DNA of 37,522 nucleotides from Flavobacteriaceae bacterium (GCA_031276535.1 JAISMV010000053.1:1-37522); one strand, 5' to 3'. Counted from the stretch's first letter, positions 8,027 through 17,310 are shown. Made by a program: numbers and translations. Notes: generated by a model from the letters alone, not told the origin.

Positions 8027-8946
8027 GAATGTTGGGAATTTACTGCATTAATAAATACTTGATTCATACCGGGAATTTCTTCGTAGAAGGATATAATATC
8101 TCCTTTTTCAGAGAGTTCCGCAATTAAGGATTTGGAATTTTCATTATCTGAAATTTTGATCGAAAATGTATATTCATCTCCTTCTCTGAAAATATTTTCT
8201 AATTGTTTCTGCCGGCGGAGATCTTCAATTTCCTGAAATGCTATGTTGGCAATGGTTATTTTGAATTTTCCTTCTTTGAACTTATGTCGGATCTCCTTGA
8301 CGGAACCATCCAGTATTTTTTTGGAGTTATTGATCAAAGCTACATAATCACATAGTTCTTCTACGGATTCCATCCGGTGCGAAGAGAACAAAATAGTTGC
8401 CCCTTTTTCTCTTAATTCGAGTATTTCATCCCGGATCAAATTTGCATTTACAGGGTCGAATCCGCTAAAAGGCTCATCAAAGATCAATAGTTCGGGATCG
8501 TGCAATACGGTAACTATAAACTGGATCTTTTGAGCCATTCCTTTGGATAATTCACTTAGCTTTTTGTTCCACCATTTTTCTATTTTAAGTTTATCAAACC
8601 AATATTCCAGTTTTGATTTGGCTTGTGCCCGGGTCATTCCTTTCAGCTGTGCCAGATAGATAGCCTGTTCCCCTATTTTCATGTTTTTGTATAAACCTCT
8701 TTCTTCCGGCATATATCCTATTCGGGTGATATGTTTAGGCTGTAAAGGTTCTCCATTGAAAAAAATTTTCCCGCTATCGGGTTTGATAATCTGATTGATT
8801 ATTCTTATAAAAGTAGTTTTTCCTGCTCCGTTAGGTCCTAAAATTCCGTAAATGCTTCCTTTAGGAATACTGATGCTGAAATTATTTAATGCTATTTTGT
8901 CTTCATAGGCACGCGTTACGTTTTCAGCCTGGATAAAATAATTCAT
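8023..8946 (-). CDS. ABC transporter ATP-binding protein (NatA-like, DUF4162 C-terminus)
   Basis: Cytoplasmic ATPase of the same exporter. Walker A is GPNGAGKT at residues 37-44, the ABC signature is LSKGMAQKIQ, Walker B is LLIFDEPFSGFDP, and the switch histidine is in LFSSHRM. The ~90 C-terminal residues form the DUF4162 domain typical of NatA-type exporters. It is the first gene of a two-gene operon with the permease. A TAACTTTG -7 element (complement at 8970-8977) precedes the start by 23 bp. Confidence 0.92.
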   Translation of the reverse strand: MNYFIQAENVTRAYEDKIALNNFSISIPKGSIYGILGPNGAGKTTFIRIINQIIKPDSGKIFFNGEPLQPKHITRIGYMPEERGLYKNMKIGEQAIYLAQLKGMTRAQAKSKLEYWFDKLKIEKWWNKKLSELSKGMAQKIQFIVTVLHDPELLIFDEPFSGFDPVNANLIRDEILELREKGATILFSSHRMESVEELCDYVALINNSKKILDGSVKEIRHKFKEGKFKITIANIAFQEIEDLRRQKQLENIFREGDEYTFSIKISDNENSKSLIAELSEKGDIISFYEEIPGMNQVFINAVNSQHS

Positions 8947-8969
8947 TGAAACTTTAAAAATTATTGCCT

Positions 8970-8977
8970 CAAAGTTA
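8970..8977 (-). promoter_or_regulatory. -7 element TAACTTTG of the ABC exporter operon
   Basis: An exact TAnnTTTG match on the minus strand, 23 bp before the ATG of the ATPase gene; a matching -33 TTG is not evident. Confidence 0.45.
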
Positions 8978-9027
8978 CTAAAAAGTTAACATATCCTTTT
9001 CGAAATTAAAAGTAAAAGTAAATAGCT

Positions 9028-9035
9028 TATATTTG
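9028..9035 (+). promoter_or_regulatory. -7 element TATATTTG of the DUF5686 gene
   Basis: An exact TAnnTTTG match 48 bp before the ATG at 9084, in the divergent region shared with the ABC operon; no clear -33 partner. Confidence 0.45.
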
Positions 9036-9083
9036 TCATCTATTTAATGTTATAGCGGAGTAATCCCTTTTTCTGTTACATTT

Positions 9084-11213
9084 ATGAAAGAAATTCTTAT
9101 TTTTTTTTCGCTTTCGTTACCCTTGTTGTCCTTAGCTCAAAACAGCAGGAAAATGCTTCCTTATGAGAAAAAAAACACAAACCACCCTGTTTTCGAGTTG
9201 CTGAAAAAAATTAAATCCCATGAGAAAAAAAACCATCCCGACAATCTGAAAGCTTATAGTTATTACGTTTATAACAAGTTTTATATTGATGAATACAAAT
9301 ACAACTACTCTCCCGACATAGATTCCCTTACAATTCCCGATCTGAATAATCAGGAATTATTATTGTTGGGGGAAAGGATCACCGAATGTAAATACGATCA
9401 AAAATACGGAAGAAAAAACAAAATCTTAGCTGACCGGATATCCGGATTTAAAGAACCGTATTATGAACTGTTTAATGAGCAGGTACTAAAAGAAGAATTC
9501 CCCAAAGTGCTGAAAAAATATCACTTATACAACTTTAGACTGATTGACAGCATTGACTTTAATCAAAAAAAAACATACGTTCTTGCCTTTGCCTCCCAAA
9601 AGGGTTTGTTGATAAACGGAAGCAGAGGAAGCCTGTATATAGATGCGGAAAGTTATGCCGTAGTGAAATATTCCGGAGAAGAATACGGAAACAGCTATAC
9701 CCGGTATTTTGAATATAACTGGAAACCCTTTCAAGGCATATGGTATCCGGAAAAAAACATTCAGAAGATCCGATTCGGTGCCATAGATCTATTTAAGCTT
9801 ATTTATAGGAAATACCGAAAGGAGAAACTTATTTTTGTTCCCTGGGTAGTCATAGAATCTCATATTTCCCGTTTTTCACCATCCGAAGGTTTTCCCCGTG
9901 ATGATTTCAAAGGATATATGTATGAATTGGAAGAGGAGCATTCCATCAATCCGGATTCTAAGATTTCTCCTTTTCGTCAGAATCCTTTAAACAGCCGGGA
10001 AAAGAAAACCTATGCTTCTACCTCTTCTTTGTTTGATCTATTTCCTGTTGAACGGAACATAAAAACACTCAGAACCATAAAAAAGGGGAAATTCCCCATA
10101 AAACAGGTTAATCTGGATTTGTTAAGCTTGCTCAGTTTCAATGATTACGAGGGATTTCGAATTCAACTGGGAGGGAAAACCAATCCCAAGTTCAGTCAGG
10201 ATTATTCTTTACACGGATATGCCGCTTATGGAAGTAAAGATACGAATTTTAAAGGAGCCGCAGGGATGGATCTTTTCATTAATAAAAAATACGATGGCAT
10301 ATTGAGCATAAATGCATACTCCGATGTAAATCCTTCTTCCAGAGAAATATACCGCACTCCCGAATCCATGGAACAAATAAGAGAACGGCTTAATTATGTC
10401 CAGAATTCATTCTTTTATAGTTATCGGAAAGGTAAAATTTCGTACACACAGGATTTTTTCAAACGATTCACAACTTCCTTTATCGTGGATTATCAGGCAC
10501 AAAGGGCTAATTACGAATATTCATACAAAAATAAAGACCCTCAACATTGGTTCAATCAGTTTACCACTTCGTTGCGAATAAAATATGCTCCTTTTGCAAA
10601 ATATATGCAGACTCCTGAAGGTAAATTGACCATAGAAAACAAACCCGTTTATTTCTACTTTGATTATACCAGAGGATGGAAAGGACTTGATGCCGATTTT
10701 GACTATCATAAGTTTGGATTTTCATCGGATATTTCCGTAAAAAACTTTTTTGGAACCAGTAATTTTATGATCAATTCCGGATATATTTTCGGAGAAACTA
10801 CGCTTTGGAATCTATATGGAAGTTTTGGAAATGCAAAATCGGGAAGTTCTGTATTCAAACGATTTTCGGCAAAAGGATTTCATTCCTTTGAAACCTTATC
10901 ACCGGGTGATTTTTTTGCAGATAAATACGTTGCCTTACATTTCACCCATACTTTTAACGATCTGCCGTTGTGGAACGCAAAAAAAATACAAATTGCACTG
11001 ATATATAACGGTATGATCGGAAATATGGAACATACGAACCTACATTCCATATTGGATTTTCAGACTCCTGACAAGTATTATCAGGAAGCGGGAATAGAAC
11101 TGAATAAATTGGTCTCCTATCTGGGATTAGGACTATACTACAGAATGGGAGCTTATCACCAACAATATTTCGATGATAATTTATTCTTAAAAGTGACATT
11201 TAACTTATTTTAA
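9084..11213 (+). CDS. DUF5686 family outer-membrane protein
   Basis: Probable outer-membrane beta-barrel protein of unknown function, a family restricted to Bacteroidota (DUF5686, PF18939). Residues 1-18 (MKEILIFFSLSLPLLSLA, cleaved before Q) form a signal peptide. The family-typical segment with HPDNLKAYSYYVYNKFYIDEY follows, and the C-terminal half is rich in alternating aromatic/polar strands ending VTFNLF, the terminal-phenylalanine signal of barrel proteins. Many relatives carry an N-terminal carboxypeptidase-regulatory-like domain; it is absent here, which explains the shorter length of 709 residues. Monocistronic, transcribed divergently from the ABC exporter. Confidence 0.8.
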   Translation: MKEILIFFSLSLPLLSLAQNSRKMLPYEKKNTNHPVFELLKKIKSHEKKNHPDNLKAYSYYVYNKFYIDEYKYNYSPDIDSLTIPDLNNQELLLLGERITECKYDQKYGRKNKILADRISGFKEPYYELFNEQVLKEEFPKVLKKYHLYNFRLIDSIDFNQKKTYVLAFASQKGLLINGSRGSLYIDAESYAVVKYSGEEYGNSYTRYFEYNWKPFQGIWYPEKNIQKIRFGAIDLFKLIYRKYRKEKLIFVPWVVIESHISRFSPSEGFPRDDFKGYMYELEEEHSINPDSKISPFRQNPLNSREKKTYASTSSLFDLFPVERNIKTLRTIKKGKFPIKQVNLDLLSLLSFNDYEGFRIQLGGKTNPKFSQDYSLHGYAAYGSKDTNFKGAAGMDLFINKKYDGILSINAYSDVNPSSREIYRTPESMEQIRERLNYVQNSFFYSYRKGKISYTQDFFKRFTTSFIVDYQAQRANYEYSYKNKDPQHWFNQFTTSLRIKYAPFAKYMQTPEGKLTIENKPVYFYFDYTRGWKGLDADFDYHKFGFSSDISVKNFFGTSNFMINSGYIFGETTLWNLYGSFGNAKSGSSVFKRFSAKGFHSFETLSPGDFFADKYVALHFTHTFNDLPLWNAKKIQIALIYNGMIGNMEHTNLHSILDFQTPDKYYQEAGIELNKLVSYLGLGLYYRMGAYHQQYFDDNLFLKVTFNLF

Positions 11214-11243
11214 AATGTTATCATTATATTAATCGGAAAGTAT

Positions 11244-11251
11244 TATTTTTG
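11244..11251 (+). promoter_or_regulatory. -7 element TATTTTTG of the SPOR-like gene
   Basis: An exact TAnnTTTG match 26 bp before ATG 11278 in the short gap after the DUF5686 gene, suggesting the SPOR-like gene has its own promoter. Confidence 0.4.
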
Positions 11252-11277
11252 TACCGTAAAATTATTTGATAAAGCAA

Positions 11278-11772
11278 ATGAAAAACTACTTTTTTCTGTT
11301 TATGCTTATTGCCTGCGCTTCGTTTAAAGCACAAAAGGTTATTGTAAAAGTTGATTCGGCAACAGGAGGTAAATTGATCATTGATGCGGAGGAGGGTATA
11401 ATTAAGATGATAGACGAAAAGGAATTGTGTAAGAAAATATCTGTTGCTGCTGCAACTTCACCGGAAAATAAACCGGCGGCTCATCCGTCTGCGCCCAAGA
11501 CCGTTTGCGGAAAACGAAACGACATACCCGGTTTCATGATCAAAGTTGCTGAAACAAAAAGCGAACAGGAAATCAATACCATGATGACCAACTTCAGAAC
11601 CGAATTTCCGGAGCTTCGGGTGGAAAAAAGCTACTTGCGCCCCGATTGGAGGCTGCTGGCAGGAGATTATTTCAAAAAAGAATCCGGTCAGACAGATTTG
11701 AAAAAAGTCAAAAAAAGCTTTCCTACGGCAATGATGATCAACTGGAGAATTTATTGCAACAGGGCAAAATAA
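11278..11772 (+). CDS. Secreted SPOR-like domain protein
   Basis: A 164-residue exported protein. The track uses TTG 11266; ATG 11278 (MKNYFFLFMLIACASFKAQ) gives a clean signal peptide ending AQ and is preferred. A short linker rich in A/P/S follows (about residues 62-78). The C-terminal ~80 residues (PGFMIKVAETKSEQEINTMM, then PDWRLLAGDY) have the alternating strand/helix pattern of SPOR domains, which bind denuded peptidoglycan glycan strands; the conserved aromatic-W-R-L-x-G-D-Y/F strand is visible. A role in the cell envelope is inferred. It is convergent with hflX, with a 24-bp gap. Confidence 0.7.
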   Translation: MKNYFFLFMLIACASFKAQKVIVKVDSATGGKLIIDAEEGIIKMIDEKELCKKISVAAATSPENKPAAHPSAPKTVCGKRNDIPGFMIKVAETKSEQEINTMMTNFRTEFPELRVEKSYLRPDWRLLAGDYFKKESGQTDLKKVKKSFPTAMMINWRIYCNRAK

Positions 11773-11796
11773 GGAAAAAACTTCTTTTATCGGTTT

Positions 11797-13017
11797 TTAC
11801 CGTTTTTCTTTTCCTTCGTCATCGTAATATTCAAATAGAAAATCATTGTAAGGGAATCGTTTGATGTGAATTTCCTTTACCTGATCGTATAGTATCTTCT
11901 TTAACTCATCATAATTCTCTTTAGTCACCGCAGAAATAAAAACGGCAGGATGTTCGGATTTTGCCATCCATGTTTTTTTCCAGTCTTCCAGAGAATAATT
12001 TCGTTTAGTAACGGGAGTTAAATCATCTTCATCCTTTTTTTCATAGGTGAAGTTATCTATTTTGTTGAATAACATGATCGCAGGTTTACCCGCAGAGCTT
12101 ATCTCCGTCAATATGGTATTTACCGAACTGATATGGTCTTCAAAGTCGGGATGGGAAATATCCACTACATGGATCAACAAATCCGCCTCTCTGACCTCGT
12201 CCAGCGTGGATTTGAACGATTCAACCAACTGAGTGGGAAGTTTCCGTATAAAACCTACCGTATCCGTAAGTAAAAAAGGAAGATTCCCAATGACTACTTT
12301 ACGTACGGTAGTATCTAACGTCGCAAATAATTTATCTTCAGCAAAGACATCGGATTTGCTCAGTATATTCATTAATGTAGACTTGCCTACATTGGTGTAT
12401 CCTACCAAAGCCACCCGCACGAGTTTTCCCCGATTGTTTCTTTGAGTGGTCATCTGCTTATCAATAGCTTTGAGTTTTTCTTTAAGAAGAGAAATTCTGT
12501 CACGGATGATACGGCGGTCTGTTTCTATTTCCGTTTCTCCGGGGCCTCTCAGTCCGATTCCTCCTTTTTGACGCTCCAAGTGAGTCCACATACGGGTTAA
12601 ACGAGGAAGTAAATATTCGTACTGAGCCAATTCGACCTGAGTTCTGGCGTAAGAAGTCTGTGCTCTTTGAGCAAATATATCCAGAATAAGATTGGTGCGG
12701 TCAATGATCTTTCTATCCAGTTCTTTTTCCAGATTTTTGAGTTGAGAAGGGGTTAGCTCATCATCAAATATAATTGTATCTATTTCATTTTCACTTGCAT
12801 ATTGATTGATTTCTTCCAGTTTCCCACTTCCGACAAATGTCCGGGAATTAGATTGTTCCAGTTTTTGGGTAAATCTTTTATAAACTTTTGCTCCGGCTGT
12901 ATTAGCAAGAAATTCCAACTCATTCATGTATTCTTCGAGTTTTTCTTCGTCCTGACCGGGGGTAATCAACCCAACAAGAATTGCTCTCTCATAAAGCGCT
13001 TCTTTTTTTTCCAACAT
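11797..13017 (-). CDS. hflX: GTPase HflX
   Basis: Ribosome-associated GTPase that splits stalled or heat-stressed 70S ribosomes. The N-terminal HflX-specific domain (residues 1-195) contains GSGKLEEI (63-70) and the glycine-rich GGIGLRGPGETEIETDRR (152-169) that precedes the G domain. G-domain motifs are GYTNVGKS (206-213), DTVGF (252-256) and NKID (318-321). The 406-residue length is normal. A TAAATTTG -7 element (complement 13056-13063) lies 38 bp before the ATG. The downstream gene is convergent, so it is monocistronic. Confidence 0.95.
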   Translation of the reverse strand: MLEKKEALYERAILVGLITPGQDEEKLEEYMNELEFLANTAGAKVYKRFTQKLEQSNSRTFVGSGKLEEINQYASENEIDTIIFDDELTPSQLKNLEKELDRKIIDRTNLILDIFAQRAQTSYARTQVELAQYEYLLPRLTRMWTHLERQKGGIGLRGPGETEIETDRRIIRDRISLLKEKLKAIDKQMTTQRNNRGKLVRVALVGYTNVGKSTLMNILSKSDVFAEDKLFATLDTTVRKVVIGNLPFLLTDTVGFIRKLPTQLVESFKSTLDEVREADLLIHVVDISHPDFEDHISSVNTILTEISSAGKPAIMLFNKIDNFTYEKKDEDDLTPVTKRNYSLEDWKKTWMAKSEHPAVFISAVTKENYDELKKILYDQVKEIHIKRFPYNDFLFEYYDDEGKEKR

Positions 13018-13055
13018 AGTATCCGCCTGTTTAAATATTATTTTCTACTTATCTG

Positions 13056-13063
13056 CAAATTTA
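13056..13063 (-). promoter_or_regulatory. -7 element TAAATTTG of hflX
   Basis: An exact TAnnTTTG match on the minus strand, 38 bp before the hflX start; no good -33 element visible. Confidence 0.4.
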
Positions 13064-13129
13064 TAAATTAAAGTGAAATGAATGCGGATGAAAAAAGAGA
13101 TTGAGAAGAAATCGCAAAGAAATGAACTT

Positions 13130-14833
13130 TTACGGAGTTTCGATTTGAGTGTTTGCCTCCGTTGGTTCGGAGTTCTCAGTTTCCTGTTGCTTTTCGGCTT
13201 CTTTCTGTTCCCTAAGGATCTGATCTATGCTTTTTTTGGGTTTGTCCTTGTCGTAAGGAAACACATCGGGAAAAATATCATCCCATTTCCGTAACTGCTC
13301 ATCGTTCCGCCAGTCAAACTCCGTTAAATAACGTTGTCGTTCCGGAATTTTACTTTCCGGATATATTTTGGATTCGGCATTGATCTGACAGGAAACTATA
13401 TCCATTTTCCGGTCGATAAATTCTCCCTGCAATATGCCGCAAACCGATTTGGCAATCCCGATTCGTTCTTTTTTCCGGGTTTTGGAATCTTCTTCCTCCG
13501 CATAAACCATAGATTCGGCATTTCCCCGTAGATCCACCAAATGTAACTCTTCATCCTTAAAATAGGCATGGAGCATTCTTCCTTTAGCCTGATTGAATTC
13601 AAATTTAGGAGACAGGGAATCTACCTTACTTATAACAAAAGCATGTTCTCTGCCATAGATGGAATCTATTACCTGTGTCTTTACGTTCAGGTAGGCAGAA
13701 AGAGTATCGGAAGTAAGCTGCCTTCCGCCCGTTGCCCAAAAAACAGGCTTTTTGTAAAAATCGATCCTTCCTATGGTCTCGTGGTAAACCAGAGAGTCGC
13801 TTTTTCCGGACATATTGGATTTAAAAAGCCTTCCGTTGTGAAATCCCCGAATTATGGATTTTTCATCTTTATCCTTAACGGCAATTATGGTATCCGAATG
13901 GAAAAATAAAGAATCTTTGGTGAATATTTTTACCATGTAGGGTTTTTCCGTAATCATGGCAGAATCTTTAAACCGGTAAACTTCACCATAGCCTCCCAGC
14001 AGGTATCTTTTTTCTTCAGGATCGTCCAGTTTCACGTTTTTAATACCCCTTCCGAATCCGGTAATTTCGTTAAAATACAGATCTTCACCTGACAGTATCT
14101 TTCCCTGATAATAGACCCGTCCGTCGTTTTTCAAATAAGATTCTTTGGTTTGGCTGTGATAGGTTCCCCGGGTTCCGGTAACAAAAACCGTAGGGTCTTT
14201 TTTGTTGGAAATACGGGTAAATTCATTAAAATCGGCAATTCCCGTTTGAGTGGTGTATGTAATACCGGAACCTTCAAGTATATATTCGGGAGATTCTAAC
14301 GTGGAACTTTCACCCAGTTCGATGCGGTTTTGCTTCACATAATATTTTCCGACTTTGGTGTAAGTTATATTAGAACCTCTGTATATGGTTCCCCAGTTGT
14401 CAAAATAAGCAACATCCGTGTTTGCGTCATAGATGAGCTTATCCGTTTCTACCGTCTGATCCGGAGTAACCAGCTTCACATTATCGTAAGCAATGGCTGT
14501 TCTTGTGGAGGCATCATAAGTAAGTATTTTACAGACCAGAGAGGATTGTTTATCTGTGAAATGAACGTTGCCTCTGGCTTCAATGAAATTCTTATCTTGA
14601 AAATAAATTACCGAGTCAGATTCCAACCGGGAAGTCTCATGTTCTGCGACAACATTTCCCGAATACACCATATTCCCTTCAAAAACAAGTTCATTTACCT
14701 CTTCTAAATCTGCATTTACCAGTTTAATCCGTTCAGGTTTAGGATTTTTTTTAGGGTTAGGCGGAGACGGATTTACTTGTGAAAACGTAAATCCACAAAT
14801 AAAAAAAAGAAAAAAGAAAGTTTTAAATTTCAT
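13130..14833 (-). CDS. OstA-like / LptA-domain protein, probable LPS transport
   Basis: Periplasmic protein likely helping lipopolysaccharide move to the outer membrane. Residues 1-19 are a signal peptide (FFFLFFICGFTFSQ). An OstA-type beta-jellyroll domain starts near residue 36, with repeated strand units (LEEVNELVFEGNMVYSGNVV, FIEARGNVHF, ILTYDASTRTAIAYDNVKLV) characteristic of LptA/LptD N-terminal folds. The central region continues with further G-x-V-x-Y strands, and the last 60 residues are charged and rich in K, E and Q. At 567 residues it is much longer than E. coli LptA but typical for the Bacteroidota 'OstA-like protein'. It starts 4 bp after the fur stop codon, so the two genes form an operon. 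Confidence 0.82.
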   Translation of the reverse strand: MKFKTFFFLFFICGFTFSQVNPSPPNPKKNPKPERIKLVNADLEEVNELVFEGNMVYSGNVVAEHETSRLESDSVIYFQDKNFIEARGNVHFTDKQSSLVCKILTYDASTRTAIAYDNVKLVTPDQTVETDKLIYDANTDVAYFDNWGTIYRGSNITYTKVGKYYVKQNRIELGESSTLESPEYILEGSGITYTTQTGIADFNEFTRISNKKDPTVFVTGTRGTYHSQTKESYLKNDGRVYYQGKILSGEDLYFNEITGFGRGIKNVKLDDPEEKRYLLGGYGEVYRFKDSAMITEKPYMVKIFTKDSLFFHSDTIIAVKDKDEKSIIRGFHNGRLFKSNMSGKSDSLVYHETIGRIDFYKKPVFWATGGRQLTSDTLSAYLNVKTQVIDSIYGREHAFVISKVDSLSPKFEFNQAKGRMLHAYFKDEELHLVDLRGNAESMVYAEEEDSKTRKKERIGIAKSVCGILQGEFIDRKMDIVSCQINAESKIYPESKIPERQRYLTEFDWRNDEQLRKWDDIFPDVFPYDKDKPKKSIDQILREQKEAEKQQETENSEPTEANTQIETP

Positions 14834-14837
14834 TTAT

Positions 14838-15287
14838 TTAATCGTTCTTCCTGGCGTAAAAGTAAAGAGAATGGCTTTCTACTTTTATATTAAAGATTTC
14901 TTCCAAAGAACTTTTGATAGCTTGGATTCTCGGATCACAGAACTCAATTACTTCGCCGCTGTCCAGCATAAGTATATGGTCATGCTGCTTGGCAAAATAC
15001 GATTTTTCATATAAAGCCTGAAGCCCTTCTCCAAACTGATGTTTTCTAACCAACTTAGCAGCCAGAAGAATTTCTATGGTGTTATATATGGTAGCCCTGC
15101 TGACACGATAGTTTTTTTCTTTCATTTTCAGATAAAGCCAGTCAACATTAAAATGTTCGTCTGTAGAATATATCTCCTCTACAATGGCAAACCTTTCCGG
15201 AGTTTTTCTATGTCCTCTTTCTTCTAAATATTTTGCGAAAACGTCTTTTACAATTCCGATGCTCTTATTTGTTGTCTCTGTACTCAT
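14838..15287 (-). CDS. Fur-family transcriptional regulator
   Basis: Metal- or peroxide-responsive DNA-binding repressor. The winged helix covers residues 1-85 (GHRKTPERFAIVEEIY, then SRATIYNTIEIL as the recognition helix). The dimerisation domain carries the regulatory-site HDH at 102-104 and FCDPRI. The position of the usual CxxC structural zinc pair, normally HDHLICLDCG, reads HDHILMLDSG here, so M107 and S110 replace both cysteines; C117 remains. Iron, zinc and peroxide subtypes cannot be separated from sequence. First gene of an operon with the OstA-like gene. A TATCTTTG -7 element lies 21 bp upstream, beside AT-rich partly palindromic DNA that could be an autoregulatory operator. Confidence 0.9.
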   Translation of the reverse strand: MSTETTNKSIGIVKDVFAKYLEERGHRKTPERFAIVEEIYSTDEHFNVDWLYLKMKEKNYRVSRATIYNTIEILLAAKLVRKHQFGEGLQALYEKSYFAKQHDHILMLDSGEVIEFCDPRIQAIKSSLEEIFNIKVESHSLYFYARKND

Positions 15288-15308
15288 AGTTAATCTGTGA
15301 TATTACTG

Positions 15309-15316
15309 CAAAGATA
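15309..15316 (-). promoter_or_regulatory. -7 element TATCTTTG of the fur operon
   Basis: An exact TAnnTTTG match on the minus strand. Upstream of it (plus 15331-15351) the near-palindrome CTATATCATAG followed by TTTATATCAC repeats ATATCA twice, a plausible operator. Confidence 0.5.
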
Positions 15317-15518
15317 ATAAATTATTTAGCTATATCATAGTTTATATCACAAAATTTATTAATGTTAAAATAAAGGAAATCAATTCATTTTAGTTGTTTT
15401 CTATTAAAAAAAAGATGTAGAAAAAAATAAAAATATCGTAAGATATAGTTTTTAGTATAGTTTTTGTAGTTTTACGCACAGTGAAAAAACAAAGTTTCAA
15501 CTTATCCTACTTGTACTA

Positions 15519-16202
15519 ATGCTAATAGACGTTAAAATAAAAAAAATAGTATTCAAACTAATTTTACTTTTATTTTGTTTTAGCTGCCAAACCAACCAAC
15601 CTCAGGAAAAGATCTCAGATGTTATGAGTGAAAAATTAGAAAAAATCACATTGGGAGGAGGATGTTTCTGGTGCTTAAATCCCTGTTTTGAAATGCTGAA
15701 CGGGGTATATAAAGTTACCAGCGGATATTCGGGAGGAAATTATGAATACCCCACCTATCAACAAGTTTCTACAGGGCTCACCGGTCATGCGGAGGTAGTA
15801 CAGATCGAATATAACCCTGAGGAAATTTCTTTTTCCGAACTGCTGGATGTATTTTGGTATATACACGATCCCACTCAGGTGGACAAGCAGGGCAACGACA
15901 TAGGAACGCAATACCGTTCGGTGATATTTTACAGAACGGAAGAACAGAAGGTATTATCCCGGGAATCCTTAAAAAAATCTCAGGCTACGGATCTATGGAA
16001 AGAAAAATATACGACACTGATCTCTCCGTTTTCAGTGTTTTACCCGGCTGAAGACCATCATCAAAGATACTATCAGGAAAACCCCAATCAGCCTTATTGC
16101 AGAACGGTCATAGCTCCTAAAATTCAAAAGTTTAAGGCGCGTTTCAATTACAAACTAAAACCTGAATTTCAAAAGGAAAATTCAGAGCTTGCCGGCTTTT
16201 GA
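15519..16202 (+). CDS. msrA: Peptide-methionine (S)-S-oxide reductase MsrA, probable lipoprotein
   Basis: Repairs oxidised methionine (S-sulfoxide) in proteins. The catalytic motif GGCFWC is at residues 47-52 with catalytic C49; the GYSGG and GHAEVVQIEYNP segments and the resolving-cysteine motif NQPYC near the C terminus are all present. The first 23 residues form a lipoprotein signal (KLILLLFCFSC, lipid-modified C23), implying a membrane-anchored, extracytoplasmic enzyme. An internal ATG (M36, MSEKLEKITLGGG) would give the classical cytosolic length, so dual starts are possible. The downstream gene has its own promoter. Confidence 0.93.
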   Translation: MLIDVKIKKIVFKLILLLFCFSCQTNQPQEKISDVMSEKLEKITLGGGCFWCLNPCFEMLNGVYKVTSGYSGGNYEYPTYQQVSTGLTGHAEVVQIEYNPEEISFSELLDVFWYIHDPTQVDKQGNDIGTQYRSVIFYRTEEQKVLSRESLKKSQATDLWKEKYTTLISPFSVFYPAEDHHQRYYQENPNQPYCRTVIAPKIQKFKARFNYKLKPEFQKENSELAGF

Positions 16203-16460
16203 TCTTTTCCCCGAAATTGTTTTTGCTACGCCCGGGTTATAGTGGAATATAACGAAGAGTAAGTTGTAAATTGATTTTAAAAGAATTACGCAAAAAAACA
16301 CGAATCCCTGCCAAAATTACAACACTGACTACCATTCAATATTTTAACAAATTTGTCTTCGGTGGAAATAATTAATCAACAGAATAATGCGCTATGGGTT
16401 AAAAGAAGTTAATTTATAGATAAATTTTTCATAAAATTCTGTTTCAGAATTGTTATTTGA
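16203..16460. other. Intergenic region after msrA, nothing recognised
   Basis: About 260 bp of AT-rich sequence with no ORF of note, no tRNA and no strong terminator. The right end leads into the promoter of the next gene. Confidence 0.5.
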
Positions 16461-16462
16461 CG

Positions 16463-16470
16463 TACTTTTG
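16463..16470 (+). promoter_or_regulatory. -7 element TACTTTTG
   Basis: An exact TAnnTTTG match 18 bp before ATG 16489. It lies inside the longer reading frame proposed by the track, which supports the later start. Confidence 0.5.
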
Positions 16471-16488
16471 TTTGTTAAAGATTATAAT

Positions 16489-17310
16489 ATGAGGCTTTTC
16501 GGCATTTGCTTATTACTACTATTTCCTCTTTTGATCTTTTCTCAGGAGAGAAAATCAATTAAAGGAAAAGTGCATCTGCTGGATGAATATCAGGAATCGG
16601 TTTCCGGAATTTATGTGAAAAACCTGACTACGAATCATACTACCATTACAGATATAACAGGAAACTTCATAATTTCGGCACAAAAAAATGATGTTATTTT
16701 ATTTCAGGCATACAACATACAGAAGAGAACGGTTTCGGTAACTTCGACTATGGAACAAAGAAAACAGATGTTTATACAACTGGACCTCAGGGAAAAACAA
16801 CTGGATGATATATATATTACTCCTTTCAAGACCTATGGAAGTATAGAACTGGATGTAAAGCGGATACCCATGATGAATAAAACTAATGAATTGCTGACCC
16901 GATTGGGAAATTTGTCCCCTGACCGAAAGCTGGACGGCAGCACGGACGTCGATTCTGAAGCTGCAAAACAGGCTGTTATGAAAATAGAAATAGACGACAT
17001 ACTGGATTTGATTTCAGGAGACAATAAGCGAAAGGAACGGCTTGCAGCATATGAAAACCAGATCAAGAATATAAAAAATATCAGAGATTATTTCGGAGAC
17101 GAATATTTTATCGGAATCGGATTGGAAAAAACAGAAATTGATGAGTTTATTTTATATACCTACCTTAATCATGAGGTGAAATTTTTCTATGAATATAATA
17201 ATTATTTTCAGATACTGAATGTTTTCGACAAGACCATACTCGCCTATAAAGCCCTGAAAAAACAACCCTTATTCAAACCCAAAATAGGAGAATCTTATTT
17301 TCCCGATTAA
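16489..17310 (+). CDS. Secreted protein with carboxypeptidase-regulatory-like domain
   Basis: A 273-residue exported protein of unknown function. The track begins at TTG 16450; ATG 16489 (MRLFGICLLLLFPLLIFSQ) gives a clean signal peptide and follows a TACTTTTG promoter element. Residues ~21-95 (KSIKGKVHLLDEYQESVSGI, then TTITDITGNFIISAQKND) form a carboxypeptidase D regulatory-like beta-sandwich (PF13715-like), the domain that also opens many TonB receptors. The remainder is charged and helical without recognisable motifs. Such proteins are common in Flavobacteriia as hypothetical envelope proteins. The following DUF4442 gene begins 70 bp downstream and may be co-transcribed. Confidence 0.72.
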   Translation: MRLFGICLLLLFPLLIFSQERKSIKGKVHLLDEYQESVSGIYVKNLTTNHTTITDITGNFIISAQKNDVILFQAYNIQKRTVSVTSTMEQRKQMFIQLDLREKQLDDIYITPFKTYGSIELDVKRIPMMNKTNELLTRLGNLSPDRKLDGSTDVDSEAAKQAVMKIEIDDILDLISGDNKRKERLAAYENQIKNIKNIRDYFGDEYFIGIGLEKTEIDEFILYTYLNHEVKFFYEYNNYFQILNVFDKTILAYKALKKQPLFKPKIGESYFPD

